Part shown: piece after piece, positions 11,375 through 23,607 of the stretch
Layout of the letters: the number at the start of each line of letters is the position of its first letter
How positions within the stretch are numbered: the stretch's first letter is position 1
Assembly (NCBI GenBank): GCA_003024785.1
Contig: PUQB01000068.1
Coordinates: forward strand, 167,882-231,881
DNA: 64,000 nt
Direction: 5' to 3'
Source: Selaginella tamariscina
Taxonomy: Eukaryota; Streptophyta; Lycopodiopsida; Selaginellales; Selaginellaceae
Position numbers and translations under genes: made by a program
The notes under the pieces: model-generated
What the model saw: only the letters and a program-made list of their open reading frames with translations
Told to the model about the DNA's origin: nothing
Databases searched by the model: none

Positions 11375-12308
11375 TCACCCGTATCTTAGAGAATATGCTT
11401 TTGAAAAATTGGAATATGCTTCTTCCCGCTGATTGCTTGTTTATTAGATAAGTGACTTGCATTATTATTATAATTAAACAGCAAAATATTAGAAACAAAT
11501 GAAGCTAGGGAAAACACATAATTGAATCTTTTCCAATGTCAACATGTACTTCAAAATAATCTGGTCATTTAAGTGTGTGCGTGCGTGTGTGAATTTTGCC
11601 GAAGTAGCAACATATGTCATAATGGAAATGCCAAGGGCTGCTAGTTTCATATCTTATATACACCTTATTCAGATAACAACACTACATGTCTTTCTTGCCA
11701 CCTTTCTTCCACTTCCCTAACACCGAGCCATGCAACCTTGCTGGCAAATTCTGGCTTCTTCCGCGTTTACTTCTTACTAGAGCACCCTGCTGGCAAATTC
11801 TGGCTTCTTCCGCGTTTACTTCTTACTTCTTACTAGAGCACCCTGCTGGCAAATTCTGGCTTCTTTCGCGTTTACTTCTTACTAGAGCACCTTGCACCTC
11901 CTCATCAGTCGAACTAACTGGCTTCTCCTTCTTAATTCTAACTGGCTTATCATTCTCAATCCCTTCAACCAGCCTCGAAACTGTCTATTCGAACTGCTTA
12001 TCCTGCTCATCCCGTACTTCTTTCTATTTCTGTTCATCCTCTGATGCCTTCAGATCCCTTGTCTTCTTTCCAATCTTCTTTGTATTAGCTTGCTTCTTCT
12101 TATGGGCAGCCATGGATGGCTTACCATCAACATTGCACTTTGCTTTCTTCACAGAAACTGGCTTATCATTATCAAGCTTTCCTCTTTCGTGACGCCTGAG
12201 CAGGAGCAATCCATTCCCTGCCCGCTTTTGCTGGTTCTCTCGATTCTTTCTTCTCCAATTCAGCTGTGGCTACCTCTACTAGAATATTCAAATTCCAGGC
12301 TGCACAAA
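11375..12308. repeat. Direct duplicate block, copy B, with 49-bp minisatellite
   Basis: Second copy of the block at 3030-3955, starting about 25 bp to the right of the Ty3 target site. It contains about three tandem units of a 49-bp motif with landmark TACTAGAGCACC at about 11775, 11831 and 11880; one unit is 7 bp longer. On the minus strand the block encodes the same Lys-rich segment as copy A (SVKKAKCNVDGKPSMA at 12100-12190, NLNILVEVATAELEKKE further up), again with frame breaks. Confidence 0.75.
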
Positions 12309-12360
12309 ATTCCTTCTTATAATAGGGATGCTCTATTTTAGTAAGGACATCAGACATCAT

Positions 12361-14800
12361 GTGTCATAGTTTTTACTATGATTCTTTTTTATTTTGGACG
12401 TTTAACTGTTGTTACCTACTAAACTATGTTAACAAGCTAGTAAATGTAGGCCGACTTAATGCACTTGGATATCTAGTGATGATTCGGCCGGGTGTCATTA
12501 TATATTATAAGAAACTCTAGGCAAAGTTAGAACTTCCCTTTTAGAAAATTCTTACCCTGGTTTCCATGTCCCAATTAGATTAATGGTTAGTTCTAGTGAG
12601 TTCGATGTTAGATATATTTAGAAATACTCCTAGGTTTGATAAGTTAGGTCAATAATTAACTCACTAAGTATATTCCCTCTGGGAATGAGATTTTGTGCTA
12701 GCCCACTTATGTAAACAAAAAAACAATGGGGGATGAGGGATGGGGGAGGGGGAGGGGGGCGGGGGGCTCTGTCACATGTACATGTAAGAGAGCTCATAAG
12801 TTCATGATTGAGTTCATTGCTCTTCTGTCGATGCAAGCTTTAACTTGTGTCATTAAGGTATAACCCTCTGTTATGTTGCCATAACTTCCAATAACAGGGG
12901 TACGTCCCACCTTTGGGGTAGTTCACCCTTAATGTTGGCAATCCATGCTTGGAAGGTCTTGTTGGAATGCACGTTCTAAGGTTGAGGCTTGTATCTAGCC
13001 TCCTCCTCCACGTCAAACTTAGTGTAGCACTCATGGCCAAGTAAGGCACATTTGTGTCCTTGTCCAACTGTGGGCGTGGGATCTTGTTTGACAAGTTCAC
13101 CTTACCCAATTCCTAAGGGTTCACTAAGGGGTTTTAAAATTGGCATTTTATGGCACTTGGTGCAACTCTTGAATCTAAGGAGCTATGGCATGATAGCCTA
13201 CATTGTGGAAGGTAGTGTCACATGAAAATGTGAACACTAGGCTGGACGTCACATGATACAATGCCCGAGGCATGCCCTTTGGGGTTGTGTCATGGGTTTG
13301 TCGCTAAGGGGTTAGATACTCTAGCATGCTTGTGCTCGCACTAAGGTGTTAAGCCTTGAGCATTCACTCAAGGGAGATTAGGTCTCATAACTAAGTGTGC
13401 TTTGGCACACTTGGCTAGAGGATTGGAATTCAAGGGTTGAACAACCTAAGCTTGTTAGTAAGAGCCTTTTTCATGAGGCACTCGCAAGGTCATGTACTTA
13501 AGATTATCTAAACCTAGCCTTAAGGAGTTTGCTTAGCAGAACACTCATGTTTGCCTACGGCACACTCGTGTCCTCACTAAGTACAAGCCCTAGGTCTAGG
13601 GTATGACTTGGCCACTCAAACTCTTAGGGATTAGTTGTTGTTCAAGGTACCCTTGTCATCCTAAAGAAGTTGTACTCCTGGACGAGGGTGATTCCTCAAG
13701 AGGTAAGTGACAATGCCTTAGCTCTGTCATGGGGGTATATGTGAGACACATCTCTTTTGTGGGGTCAGGGCATAAGCATGTTTAAGTCTAATGAGATAGG
13801 ATCCTAAAGTTTACTTGAGATATCATCTAAGGTTCGAGGGATAATCATTTTAGAGGACTTAGGGTAGGACTTTAAGACTTCTGTTTAATTACATCTGAGT
13901 TAGACTCTTGGGGTCATCTTGAAAGACTTAGCATTGCTCACACATGGATGACACCAGATGGTTACTAGGCAGCCACATGTTGCCACATGTTGGCCCTTCG
14001 AGTTAAAACTTTAACATTTGTTTGATGATTGATCAATGTTAAACTGCCAGCCGGCACGAACGAACAATGGGACAAAGATGAAGGTATAGCAAGTACGGAT
14101 TGACAACGATAACTATCATGCGACGCTTAACCCATGCGTAGATCCAATCGTCTGAATCAACTATCAAGGTACCCTAAACAACACGCATGAGGAAGGCGCA
14201 TAAATGCTACCAATAGGACTCTGTCATAGGGCGATAGACTAGTAGGAGAGTGCACCTATACCTAGGGTCTAGCACTGGTCGACCACTATATAAGCAGGAG
14301 GGTTGGTAGTGGGTCGAGGTCCTTCTAGTTTGTCTTCTTCTTTGTATTTTGCTCCACCTTCTCTGGGGAATGTTGCATCCGGACATGCAATATATATATG
14401 TTTATTCCTTATGTCTACCACCTCTCCCGTTTACTCTCCTCTTGCCCTGCTCCTAGCCCAACGATATACCAGCAAAAGGGAGTAGAAGCACCACACCTAG
14501 GAAAACTCTTGCTCACTTGTACATGGACCCTCATAGCGTCCAGGTAGAGGCCATCTCAGCACCTTCCAATGCTCCCCTAGTAAGTCTGGCTCACCGACAT
14601 GGACCCTCGGGACTGGACGCTGCCAACAGCATCCTGGCAACCACTGAGGCTTCATAGTAGCCCCACATCTGGCCTGCGAAGTCCCCAACAACCAATGGTT
14701 ATGACATGCTCCACCATACTGTGTTTGACCTTTTGCACACACTCATTCTCAAAGTTTTCAAAGAAACAAATGAGAAGATGTTTCAATTAGGCAAAGCATT
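12361..14800 (+). repeat. Long LTR-like repeat family, fullest copy
   Basis: Begins TGTCATAGTTTTTACTATGA. Related copies are at 57765-58500 (same strand), 49281-50160 (same strand, later part), and 50310-50792, 56630-56800 and 61556-61860 (opposite strand). Shared landmarks are GCACTTGGATATCTAGTGAT, AAACTCTAGGC, a G-run at 12728-12766, and the AGGTAAGTGACAATGC segment near 13700. A TATA-like CTATATAAG at 14287 followed by pyrimidine-rich DNA fits an LTR promoter. No coding domain was seen. It is probably the LTR of the decayed Ty3 element whose body lies at 57-61 kb, but clean termini were not found. Confidence 0.6.
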
Positions 14801-17330
14801 AAATGTTTAGAACGCTATCAATAGTAGGCTAAATACAGTTTTTTCATCAAGGTCATGACCATTATGCAAGGTGGTCATCCACTAGAGAAGCCATAATGTT
14901 AGTCTAAGTACCATTATGTCAAAGTCTTCTAAGTACCATATGATACAAAATGACTTTGACATATTGCATTTTTGTTAATAATACCATTAACAAATGCCAA
15001 AGTCATTTTGTATCATATCCTCAAACTTCCTAGCCCACTTTAGAGTAACTTCATTATTTTACCATAAAGGACTTACATTCATTATAAGTGTCTCAACTTG
15101 TAAATTATCATAATACATATTAAAATTCCTCACAAGCATCATCTCAACTTGTTAACAATATAATTCACATCTAAATAAGTATAGCATATATTGCTTATAT
15201 ATTTAGGAGTCATACTATATTAAATGCTCATGCAATATATAAGAAAATTTAATTATATCTAAAGAAATCTTTTATATAAACCTCTATCATGGTTCCTAAT
15301 GCATAACGATTCCATCATGTTGTTATTGGAATTTGTTGTATTAAGTACTCATATGTTTCATCAAAACACAAAACATATGTTTTCACATTAATCTTTTTAA
15401 AACATGACCCATTAAACCATTAAACTTAGTGTTTTTCCCTATTGTTTTGTTTCATTTTAGTAATATTATTAAAAATTAAAGGTTTAACACTTACATTTGC
15501 ACCTACACCTGTACTTTCATTCATTACATGACAAGTATCTTTATAAAACTTGTTTAATGCTTTTGTGCTATACATTCTTGATGTTCACATTGAGCTTTGA
15601 AGTTTGTATGCACTGGAATTACACGTAGATGAGCTTTACATACACCATCTCCATTCGATGTTCCATGTTATTAAAGATAAAAAAATAAGATGTGGTTTGA
15701 CTTTCATTTATGTTCAAACATGAAATAAGAAAACACATTATCAGAAATGCAACTTTTACTAAATCATATAATTAATAACTTGTTAAATATTTTCACTCGT
15801 GTTTTTGTCACCCTCCTAAACAATTAAATAAATTACCTTACAAGCCTTATTTAACCATTTGGAACTTATTATAATACTTAATTTTGCACCTCCTTGATCA
15901 TCATCTTTATAACAAGATGTGGTGATGATATTGAACTTTCTACACATGCCGCATGTTCTTCAATTAAGACATTTTATAAAGATCTTAAACTAATACATTT
16001 TGAAAATTTTAATATTCTTTTATTACATTTTTATAATGATTCTTAAGTATTTAAAGAAAAAAATTGCACATTATTTTAAGAATCATAATTTTCTATTTTT
16101 ATTGTAACAAAATCATTTGCAAGCTTTTGCTTTAATTGTGCACTCTCTAAAATTTATTCATTAATTTATTTTTTATTTCTTAATTTATTGACTTGATCGT
16201 TAATCATTAATACAAATTCATTGAATTAAGTTTGAGAAATTCAAAAAAAAAATGCATTAACTATACTAACAAATATCTCAGTTGATTAAGAATCTTTTTT
16301 GCCACAGCAGAGAATCTCTTATATTTCACTTATTTGATCTATTATTTACTTCATTTGACTTTCTTACTTAAAAAATAACTATAATACAAGCACTAACTAG
16401 TCTTTTTGATCATGTGTAATAAATCCACTTTTTATGGCATTAGAAGATGCAAAATTTATGTTTTTAAGAAACACAAATATAAATACATGAAAAGATAAGG
16501 GTACGAGATGATAAACTTGTTTATAAGAAAGTCAAATCATTCACTAGGTAATTTCATTTATAACTGCTAGTGACACAAGCAAATCAATTTGTTATATTTC
16601 TTTTATTATTTGGGGGCTCATATATTTATTTATTTTAACTTTAGTTAGAATATAGTATTTATGTAATATGTGAAGCGCAAGATAGTAAAAAATAAATAAA
16701 CAAATAAAAAGTAGAAATATTTAGCTTCTAATTAATGCAATAACTTTTTAAGTTAAGCTCATGACATTGTTAATTTAAGTGCTAGAGCATGGTCAACATG
16801 CTTTTTATGTGTATCCAAATATCACAAAACCACATGATATACATCAAGTTCTCCATGTTTCACACACATATTACTTGAGAGAATGCTTAAACCCAAACCT
16901 TAGGTCAATGATGTTCGGTGGCCTCTGCTTATCTCAACAATGACAATTGAGATCATGTAATTAACAAGTTGTTAATTAAATCATGCCATATTAATAACAT
17001 GCTAATCACATCTGTCTTATATCATTTTAGGGTTTTAAGTTTGACTTAAAGATATTAAACTAAGTTCATTGAATTACATTAAACCTTGATAAATTAATAA
17101 GACAATCTTCCATGAGAAGGTACATGTATATTATACATTTAAATTTAGTTTAGGTTCTATTAGACAAATAGCCTCTCTTAATCACAATTAACAAATTTTT
17201 TATAAATGTATTAATTTATGTACATTTTAAAGATATAAATCATGAAAAAAAACTTTAGGAATAGTTTTTATATAAACTAGTACACATGCCCACCATTAGT
17301 GGGCTTAATTATTTAATAATAATTTATTAA
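14800..17330. other. A+T-rich DNA without recognisable genes
   Basis: No supported gene, repeat boundary or motif. Near 14920-15010 a short inverted repeat around GACTTTGACATA / TGCCAAAGTCATT can be seen. The rest is A+T-rich with many stops in all frames. Confidence 0.6.
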
Positions 17331-17335
17331 TTAAT

Positions 17336-17790
17336 GGATCCTTAATTTAGTTGTTACCCTTAATTTGGTGAGTTTATCCTTAAATTAAATCTTTTTAACT
17401 CATTTATTATCCTTAACATGGTTAGTTTATATTACCCAGTTGTTATCTTTAACTTGGTGAGTTTATTTTTAAGCTCCTAAGTTTATTCATGTTTAGGCTT
17501 AAATATTTAATGTCTTAACCTCCTTACCTGGTGAGTTTATTCCTAAATTGGTTCCTTTTAACCTAATTGTTATTCTTAACTTAGTGAATTTATTCTTAAG
17601 TTGAACTTAACTATTTAATGACCTTTAACCATGAGTTGTTATCCTTGGTGTTAATGAGTTTATCTCAAAATTAGACCCTTAACCCAGTTATTATCATTAA
17701 CCTGGCAATTTTATCTATAAGATGGACCTTTAACTCCTTAATCTAGTAAGTTAAGTTACTTTAATAACATATGTAATCTCTCTCCCTCAT
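17336..17790. repeat. Decayed ~52-bp tandem array, left part
   Basis: A run of imperfect units with the recurring words TATCCTTAACTTGG, TGAGTTTAT and CTAAGTTGGAC. Spacing is about 50 bp but irregular because of deletions. The same array resumes at 18600. Confidence 0.7.
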
Positions 17791-17799
17791 ATTATTGTG

Positions 17800-18600
17800 T
17801 TTAACTTAGGGAGTTTAAGATAAACATTAAATGAAGATTATAAGACTATAGGTCAAGCTTAAAACCATGGAGAAGGAGGTTGCGTCATATTGGAAGCACT
17901 TAGAGGTGGGAAGTGAACAATAAGTCTTTAGCCTAAGAAAGTGCCAACAAATAAGTTTAGGCATATGGTTAGTAGTGGCATGACCGCTCCAGGATTAGGT
18001 TGCTAATGCGAAGGAGTGATGGCTGCCATTTGGAGCACCAAGACCTTGGAGAGTTAACTCAATTCCAAATAGAACAAACAGGTTAGCATGTGTTGTTGAT
18101 AAATATGGATGGGTCAAGCAACGCTAATAGTAGGACTCACCAACATTCTAGATACTCCACCCCAAAGTACATAGAAAGGCACATGCTAGGGAGGCACATT
18201 ATGATAGTTGGGAGGCACTTTATGATTATCCAAGGCCCACCCTCACCCTCTATATAAGGAGGAAGGTGGGGTTCTTCTATTCTCAACATAATTTTTTAGC
18301 GCATAATCATAGGCTTAGATCTCTATTCAATTAGGCTAGGGGTATCCTAGCTATCCATGAAGGACTTATCTTGCAATCCAATTATGCAATAATAATCCTC
18401 TTCCTACACTTCTGCTCATAGCTCACGCTCTCGCTTCTTTTCAGAACTTTGAACCTTCTCAAGTCCCTTAGGCATGAACCCTCACAACATTTGGGTAAAG
18501 ACCAACCACCACATTTCTTGTGCACTTCGAGTAGATGATCGGACACCACAAAGATACCTACAGTCACACTCACTCCACACCTAGCTTGCGCCAATGACTA
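17800..18600 (+). mobile_element. LTR-like insertion splitting the tandem array
   Basis: About 0.8 kb of unrelated, less A+T-rich sequence interrupts the array. It has a TATA-like CTCTATATAAGGAGG at about 18248 followed by a pyrimidine-rich leader, and it ends near TTGCGCCAATGACTAA. Layout and leader resemble 14281-14742, so it may be a solo LTR of a related family. Exact ends and a target duplication could not be fixed. Confidence 0.45.
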
Positions 18601-19230
18601 AGTTTATCCTTAAGTTGGACTCTTAATGTAGTATCCTTAAACCTTACGTTTTTTCCATGCCTAGACTTAACTATTTAATGACCATCAACATAGTTTTTAT
18701 TTTTAACATAATAATTTTATTCTTAAGTTGGCCCAATTATTATCCTTAACTTGATGAATTTATCCCTAAGTTAGACTCTTAAACCTAGTTATTATTCTTA
18801 ACTTAGTGAGTTTATCCCTAAGTTGGACCTATTTAATGACCCTTAACATAGCTCTTAGATTTATTCACACTTAATAATTATTATGGCCTTAACCTAGTTG
18901 TTATACTTAAAATAACAATTGGATGGTGACCTGGTGAATTTATTTTTAAACTTATCCATGCCTAAGTTTAATTATTTAACGACTCTTAACCCAATTGGTA
19001 TCTTTAATTTATTCCTAAGTTGGACCTTATTTCTAAGTTATACCCTTAATTCACTTAACCTGATAAGTTTATTCTTAAATTAGATCCTTCACTTTAACAT
19101 AGTGAGTTTATTTTTAAGTTGGATCCTTAACTGAATTGTTATTCTTAACCTCTAATTCTTAACTCAAGTATTATCATTAACTTATGTCTAAATTAGATTC
19201 TTAATCCATATTAACCTCATGAGTTTAGAA
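18600..19230. repeat. Decayed ~52-bp tandem array, right part
   Basis: Continuation of the array at 17336-17790 with the same words (TTTATCCTTAAGTTGGACTC, ACTTAGTGAGTTTATCCC). It grades into plain A+T-rich DNA. A small separate tandem of TCAGTTTAACTAA lies at about 19660-19730. Confidence 0.7.
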
Positions 19231-19945
19231 TAATCAGCAGATGAAATTTAAGATAATTGTCAAATAAAATTTAAGATGGCAGTTCATGACATATAAAAAC
19301 ACACTAAATAAACTTATTATATAAGATTTTTTAAATATATGTTTATATTTGTTTTTTAAAATTTATCAATTAATCAAATTTTAAATAATCACAATTAATT
19401 AATAAAAAGGAGGCTTATATAGTATCTTAAGTACAGATAATGGCCGAATGGCTAACTTTGTCAAAATTGACATTAATAATTAATTGTACTTTAACAAGTG
19501 TTTAATTGCATTTAATTACATAAAATCATTGTCGTTGTAACACATTATACAAACGAGCTAGTTAAAGTTAATGCAAGAGTTTATTGTTAATGGTCATATA
19601 ACCTTAGTTTTATAAATGCATAAGAATCTCTCTTTATGTCAGAATTATATATAAAACAGATCAATCAGTTTAACTAATTTAATCAGTTTAATCAATCAGT
19701 TTAACTAATCAATCAGTTTAACTAGTTTAACTATTTTCATAAAAAAAATTATTACTTTTTTTAGATGAGATTAACTACCCATAAAGGAATGACACGTAGA
19801 CAAAGCTATCTTTTATTAAGGTTCAGTATTGACCGTATATCATGGCGATCAAAATCTGATTAAGGCTAACTAGTAGTATTTAAGGGTGAGTTAAAAGGGG
19901 GCGGATCAAATAGCGTTAAGGGCTTACTCTAGGGTTTAGGGCGAG

Positions 19946-20262
19946 ATGGGGACCTTGTACCGGTGCAGGAAGTGCAGGCAGATAGTGGCCACGGAGGAAA
20001 ATGTGGTCGATCACAAGCCGGGCGCAGGAGAGGAAGCTTTCTCATGGAAGAAGCGAAGCGGAGGCAAATCCGAGGGCAAATTGGAGTGTTCTTCAATCTT
20101 TGTCAAGCCAATGCAGTGGATGAATGGCGGTATGCAAATTCTTATATATGTGTGCATGTAGTGTGTGTGTGTCTGTATATATGTAGAGAGAGAGAGACAA
20201 ACCAGGGGCATCTTAGTTCGTTACATAACAATATCCATTATATACTTCAAGGCTCTCATATT

Positions 20263-20310
<48 letters not shown>

Positions 20311-20827
20311 CTGTGTCGGCTTGCGTGCGTGCATATATACTTACAGTCCTTAATTAAAAATGAGAGTCTTAAAGTATATAATGGATATTGTTATGTAACG
20401 AACTAAAGATGACCTCCCAAACACACACACACATACAGGTTATTGTTTGTGGCTCTTGAAACTTACATACTTGATAGACAAGTATAGTATCTTGAGTTCG
20501 TCACTAAGATATCAATATAATCCATAGTGCGTGTAGAGAGAGATCTAAATCAGTGATATATTCAGGCACAATGTGTGTGGATACATTGTTATTATTATTA
20601 TTCATATTTGCTAAGTATTTATTTTGTGGTCAGTTCAAGATGGGAATGTGGAAGGCAAGCTACAGTGCTCGGTGTGCCAGGCAAGGCTTGGGAGTTTTAA
20701 TTGGGCAGGATTACAATGCAACTGTGGAGCATGGGTAAATCCTGCGTTTCAGCTCCATAAGGGGCGTTTAGATGCTTCTAAACATGTCGTAAGTGATATT
20801 ACTACTCAAAACATGGACACTAGTTAA
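19946..20827 (+). CDS. Stand-alone Yvh1/DUSP12-type zinc-binding protein
   Basis: Two exons, 19946-20129 and 20634-20827, give an intact 125-residue protein; the GT-AG intron joins in frame at codon 62. The protein matches the C-terminal zinc-binding half of Yvh1/DUSP12: YRCRKCRQIVA at residues 5-15, SSIFVKPMQWM at about 50-60, then CSVCQARLGSFNWAG, CNCGAW and NPAFQLHKGRLDASK. Four CxxC-like pairs can bind zinc. The phosphatase domain of full DUSP12 is absent; short plant proteins of this kind are annotated as inactive DUSP-like. In yeast Yvh1 the zinc domain works in 60S ribosome maturation; a similar role here is an inference. The start ATG is preceded by AGGGCGAG and opens the frame. The intron carries a palindromic MITE-like insert. 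Confidence 0.85.
20203..20418. mobile_element. Inverted-repeat MITE-like insert in the intron
   Basis: Two near-perfect arms of about 50 bp (20211-20260 and 20359-20408, landmark TTCGTTACATAACAATATCC and its complement) flank an (AC)n(AT)n core. The outer ends read GGGGCATC and GATGACCTCCC, so the terminal inverted repeat is imperfect at the tip. No clear target duplication was found. Confidence 0.65.
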
Positions 20828-20829
20828 GA

Positions 20830-21160
20830 TTAATTACAAAAGCTTTGCATATTTTACTAAATGGAATAGTTAAATATGAGATGTAATTAGAATAAATATG
20901 TTTATTACACAGTAAACTTATCAATAATATTTGTGATGTACTTCCGAAAGTATTAATTAACACAGATAGATATTTTGAGATAACAAAAATTAAAAGAGAT
21001 GTATAGAAAAAGTAAATGCATTTTTTTACACACATTTATATATAAAAAAGCATACATATGTATATATAAACAATCAAAGATCATATTCTGTTTTCATTTT
21101 ATTAAAGGCGTGATTTTTAGTTAAATTTATATTTATAGAGATACATATAATCACATATGC

Positions 21161-21215
<55 letters not shown>

Positions 21216-22796
21216 CAAACAGGGGTCTACCCGCACATAATAATTTGTTTATGTTATTAATTTCACGTTGTAGAAATGGCCCTATATATTATTTTAATCT
21301 CATGCTTGTAAATATATAAAAATATTGTACATAAGTGGTTAAGACATCGAGAGATGAAATGTAAAGTAATATTTTTAATAATTATTTGATTGAAGCATCT
21401 TAATGTTAATTTATTTTAGATAATGGTATAATTTAAGTGAAAAGATCATACTTATGTTTTCAATTCATTTTAAATAAAGCAAATATTATTCATGATAAGA
21501 AAAAGATATATTCAGAATGTTTTGATCAACTTGTACAAGTTCAAATTTATCATTAGTTAGCATTTAAATTAATTCAACTTTTTAAAAATGATCAAGTGAG
21601 ATCTATGAAAAATCAATAATAAGATGCATTATATATTTTTTAATCATATTAAATTGATTTATATATTAATATGGTTTTACATTGATATGCTTTTAATATT
21701 TTATATGTTAATAAAAATTTAAATTCTTTAAACCCTAGTTGATTAATTTTATAAATTTACAAAATTCTTCAGTTAGAATTAATGATTAAATAAATAATGG
21801 ATTCTTTGAACTTAATGAGATTTAATAATGATGAAACAAATGTAAACTATGTAAATTTAGTGATTCCATGTATATCGATTATTATTAATTTTAATAGGAT
21901 TGTTATAAAGGAATATTTTGTTAATATTATGTTTTTTTTTTAAAACTAAATATTAACACCTTCATATTGTGCCAATATGTTACACTTTAATATATCTTTA
22001 TTATTAGTGAATTTATATTATTGTGTTTTAAGTCAATTGCATTTAAAGCATTAATTAAATTTTTTTGTTTAATAATTTATTTGCACATTATAAAGCTTGT
22101 TTGAGTATAAATTCTTTTAATTTAATAATTAAGGTTTTGTTTATAATACAATAAACATCATAACTCATAAAGTGAACAATATTTATAATCGTATATATGA
22201 ATATTTAATAGTTTATGTCGATTGTTTAAGTCAAAACTTTAATAATAATAACTCATAAAGTGAACAGTATCTATGTATTTGATTAACAATAATATAGATG
22301 TTTAACTTTATAAATTGTTGTGTTTTTGTACAATTTTAATGGTTAATTTATGTTTATCGTAGTAAAATCATAATTAATAACTAATTATTAATCCAATTCA
22401 AAATATATAAATATATTTATGTTTGTCATAATAAAATCACAATTGAATATTAATTATTAAGTGACAGTGACTAATGTATACAAGATCGTAATTGTATAAA
22501 ATCTTTAAAGAATATTCTTTTACAAATCCTTAACATTTATGATTTTCTAAAAGTTAACACATAAGTGAACACAAATATATTATTTTTTTCAATTTCAATA
22601 AAAAAAATCAAGAAGAGGCAAAACAAAGCTTTTATAAATTTTTAAAATACAAAGCTTTATATTAATGTAATACATCTTAATTATGTATCAAATAAAATTC
22701 AAAAATAATGAACAAAATTAACCATATATAATTATTCTAGAGAAAAGTGTGTTATTCATATGTTAATATGTGAATGAATAAGTTTGCGTCATAATC
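20830..22796. other. A+T-rich intergenic DNA with a compound microsatellite
   Basis: No gene seen. A (GT)n(GA)n compound microsatellite lies at 21162-21213. The rest is A+T-rich with no conserved frame. Confidence 0.65.
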
Positions 22797-22799
22797 TTA

Positions 22800-23256
22800 G
22801 ACCCACTTTTCATTAGCGGGTGGTTAATTGCCTCAACCAATCAAAATAAAAGAAATTATTTATTTTACCATAGATTTAGTTTTTCACTCGCTGGTTATTT
22901 ATAATTTATAATCTACATGACACCTATGTGGTACCTATGTGGCGCCTACATGGCTTTTTCGGTGGTAGCTTAATAACTGGGCAATTTTGCCCAGTTGTCA
23001 TAATTGAATGACACGTGTATCAAGACTAATGAAATTAGGTTTTACTTTTTTTAACTTTTAAAAAAATCAATGAAAAACAAATAAATTAAAACTTTAAAAT
23101 AAAAAGTAAACATGAAATTTAGCAAAATATCACTCATTTACATGTAAGAATATTATATATATATATATAGACACATTAATTAATATACTTATTTTGCAGA
23201 AAGAATTAAGTTATTGTAGATCTCTCTTTCTCTCAACACACTCACATGTTTGTGTA

Positions 23257-23287
<31 letters not shown>

Positions 23288-23607
23288 TGTGTGTGTACAT
23301 TGTTATACACATACATATAAAAATAGTAAACTAAATTAATGATTCTATATAAAAAAAATAACAATGAAAAGTTGGAGTTTTAATATATTTTTTTAATTAA
23401 AAATACTGAGTAAGTGCACATTTATTACATATGTATGTGTAATATATATATGTTTATAATAATTGATTAAATAAAAATTGTGCACTACTAATTTATTTTT
23501 TAATTCAATTAACCATTCTAATGAAAAAGCACAGTGGTAATAATAATTAATGATGTGGCATTATTTTAATTTATCACCTGCCAAATAACCACCCACTAGT
23601 TTTAAAA
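22800..23607 (+). mobile_element. Tourist-like (PIF/Harbinger-type) non-autonomous element, copy 1
   Basis: About 0.8 kb related over its length to 62582-63421 in the opposite orientation. The left terminal repeat reads ACCCACTTTTCATTAGCGGG and the right end shows its complement (AACCACCCACTAG) before it decays. TTA flanks both sides (22797-22799 and about 23608-23610). Both copies share internal landmarks: CTGGGCAATTTTGCC, the GGTGGTAGC segment, and an (AT)n core. No transposase frame is present. Confidence 0.7.

Noticed and set aside
14303..14742. Possible short genes near 14.3-14.7 kb
   Set aside because: They overlap the promoter-like end of the LTR-like family and have no domain.
17336..19230. 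Possible CRISPR-like array because of regular repeats
   Set aside because: Repeats are adjacent and degenerate without unique spacers, and the DNA is plainly eukaryotic.
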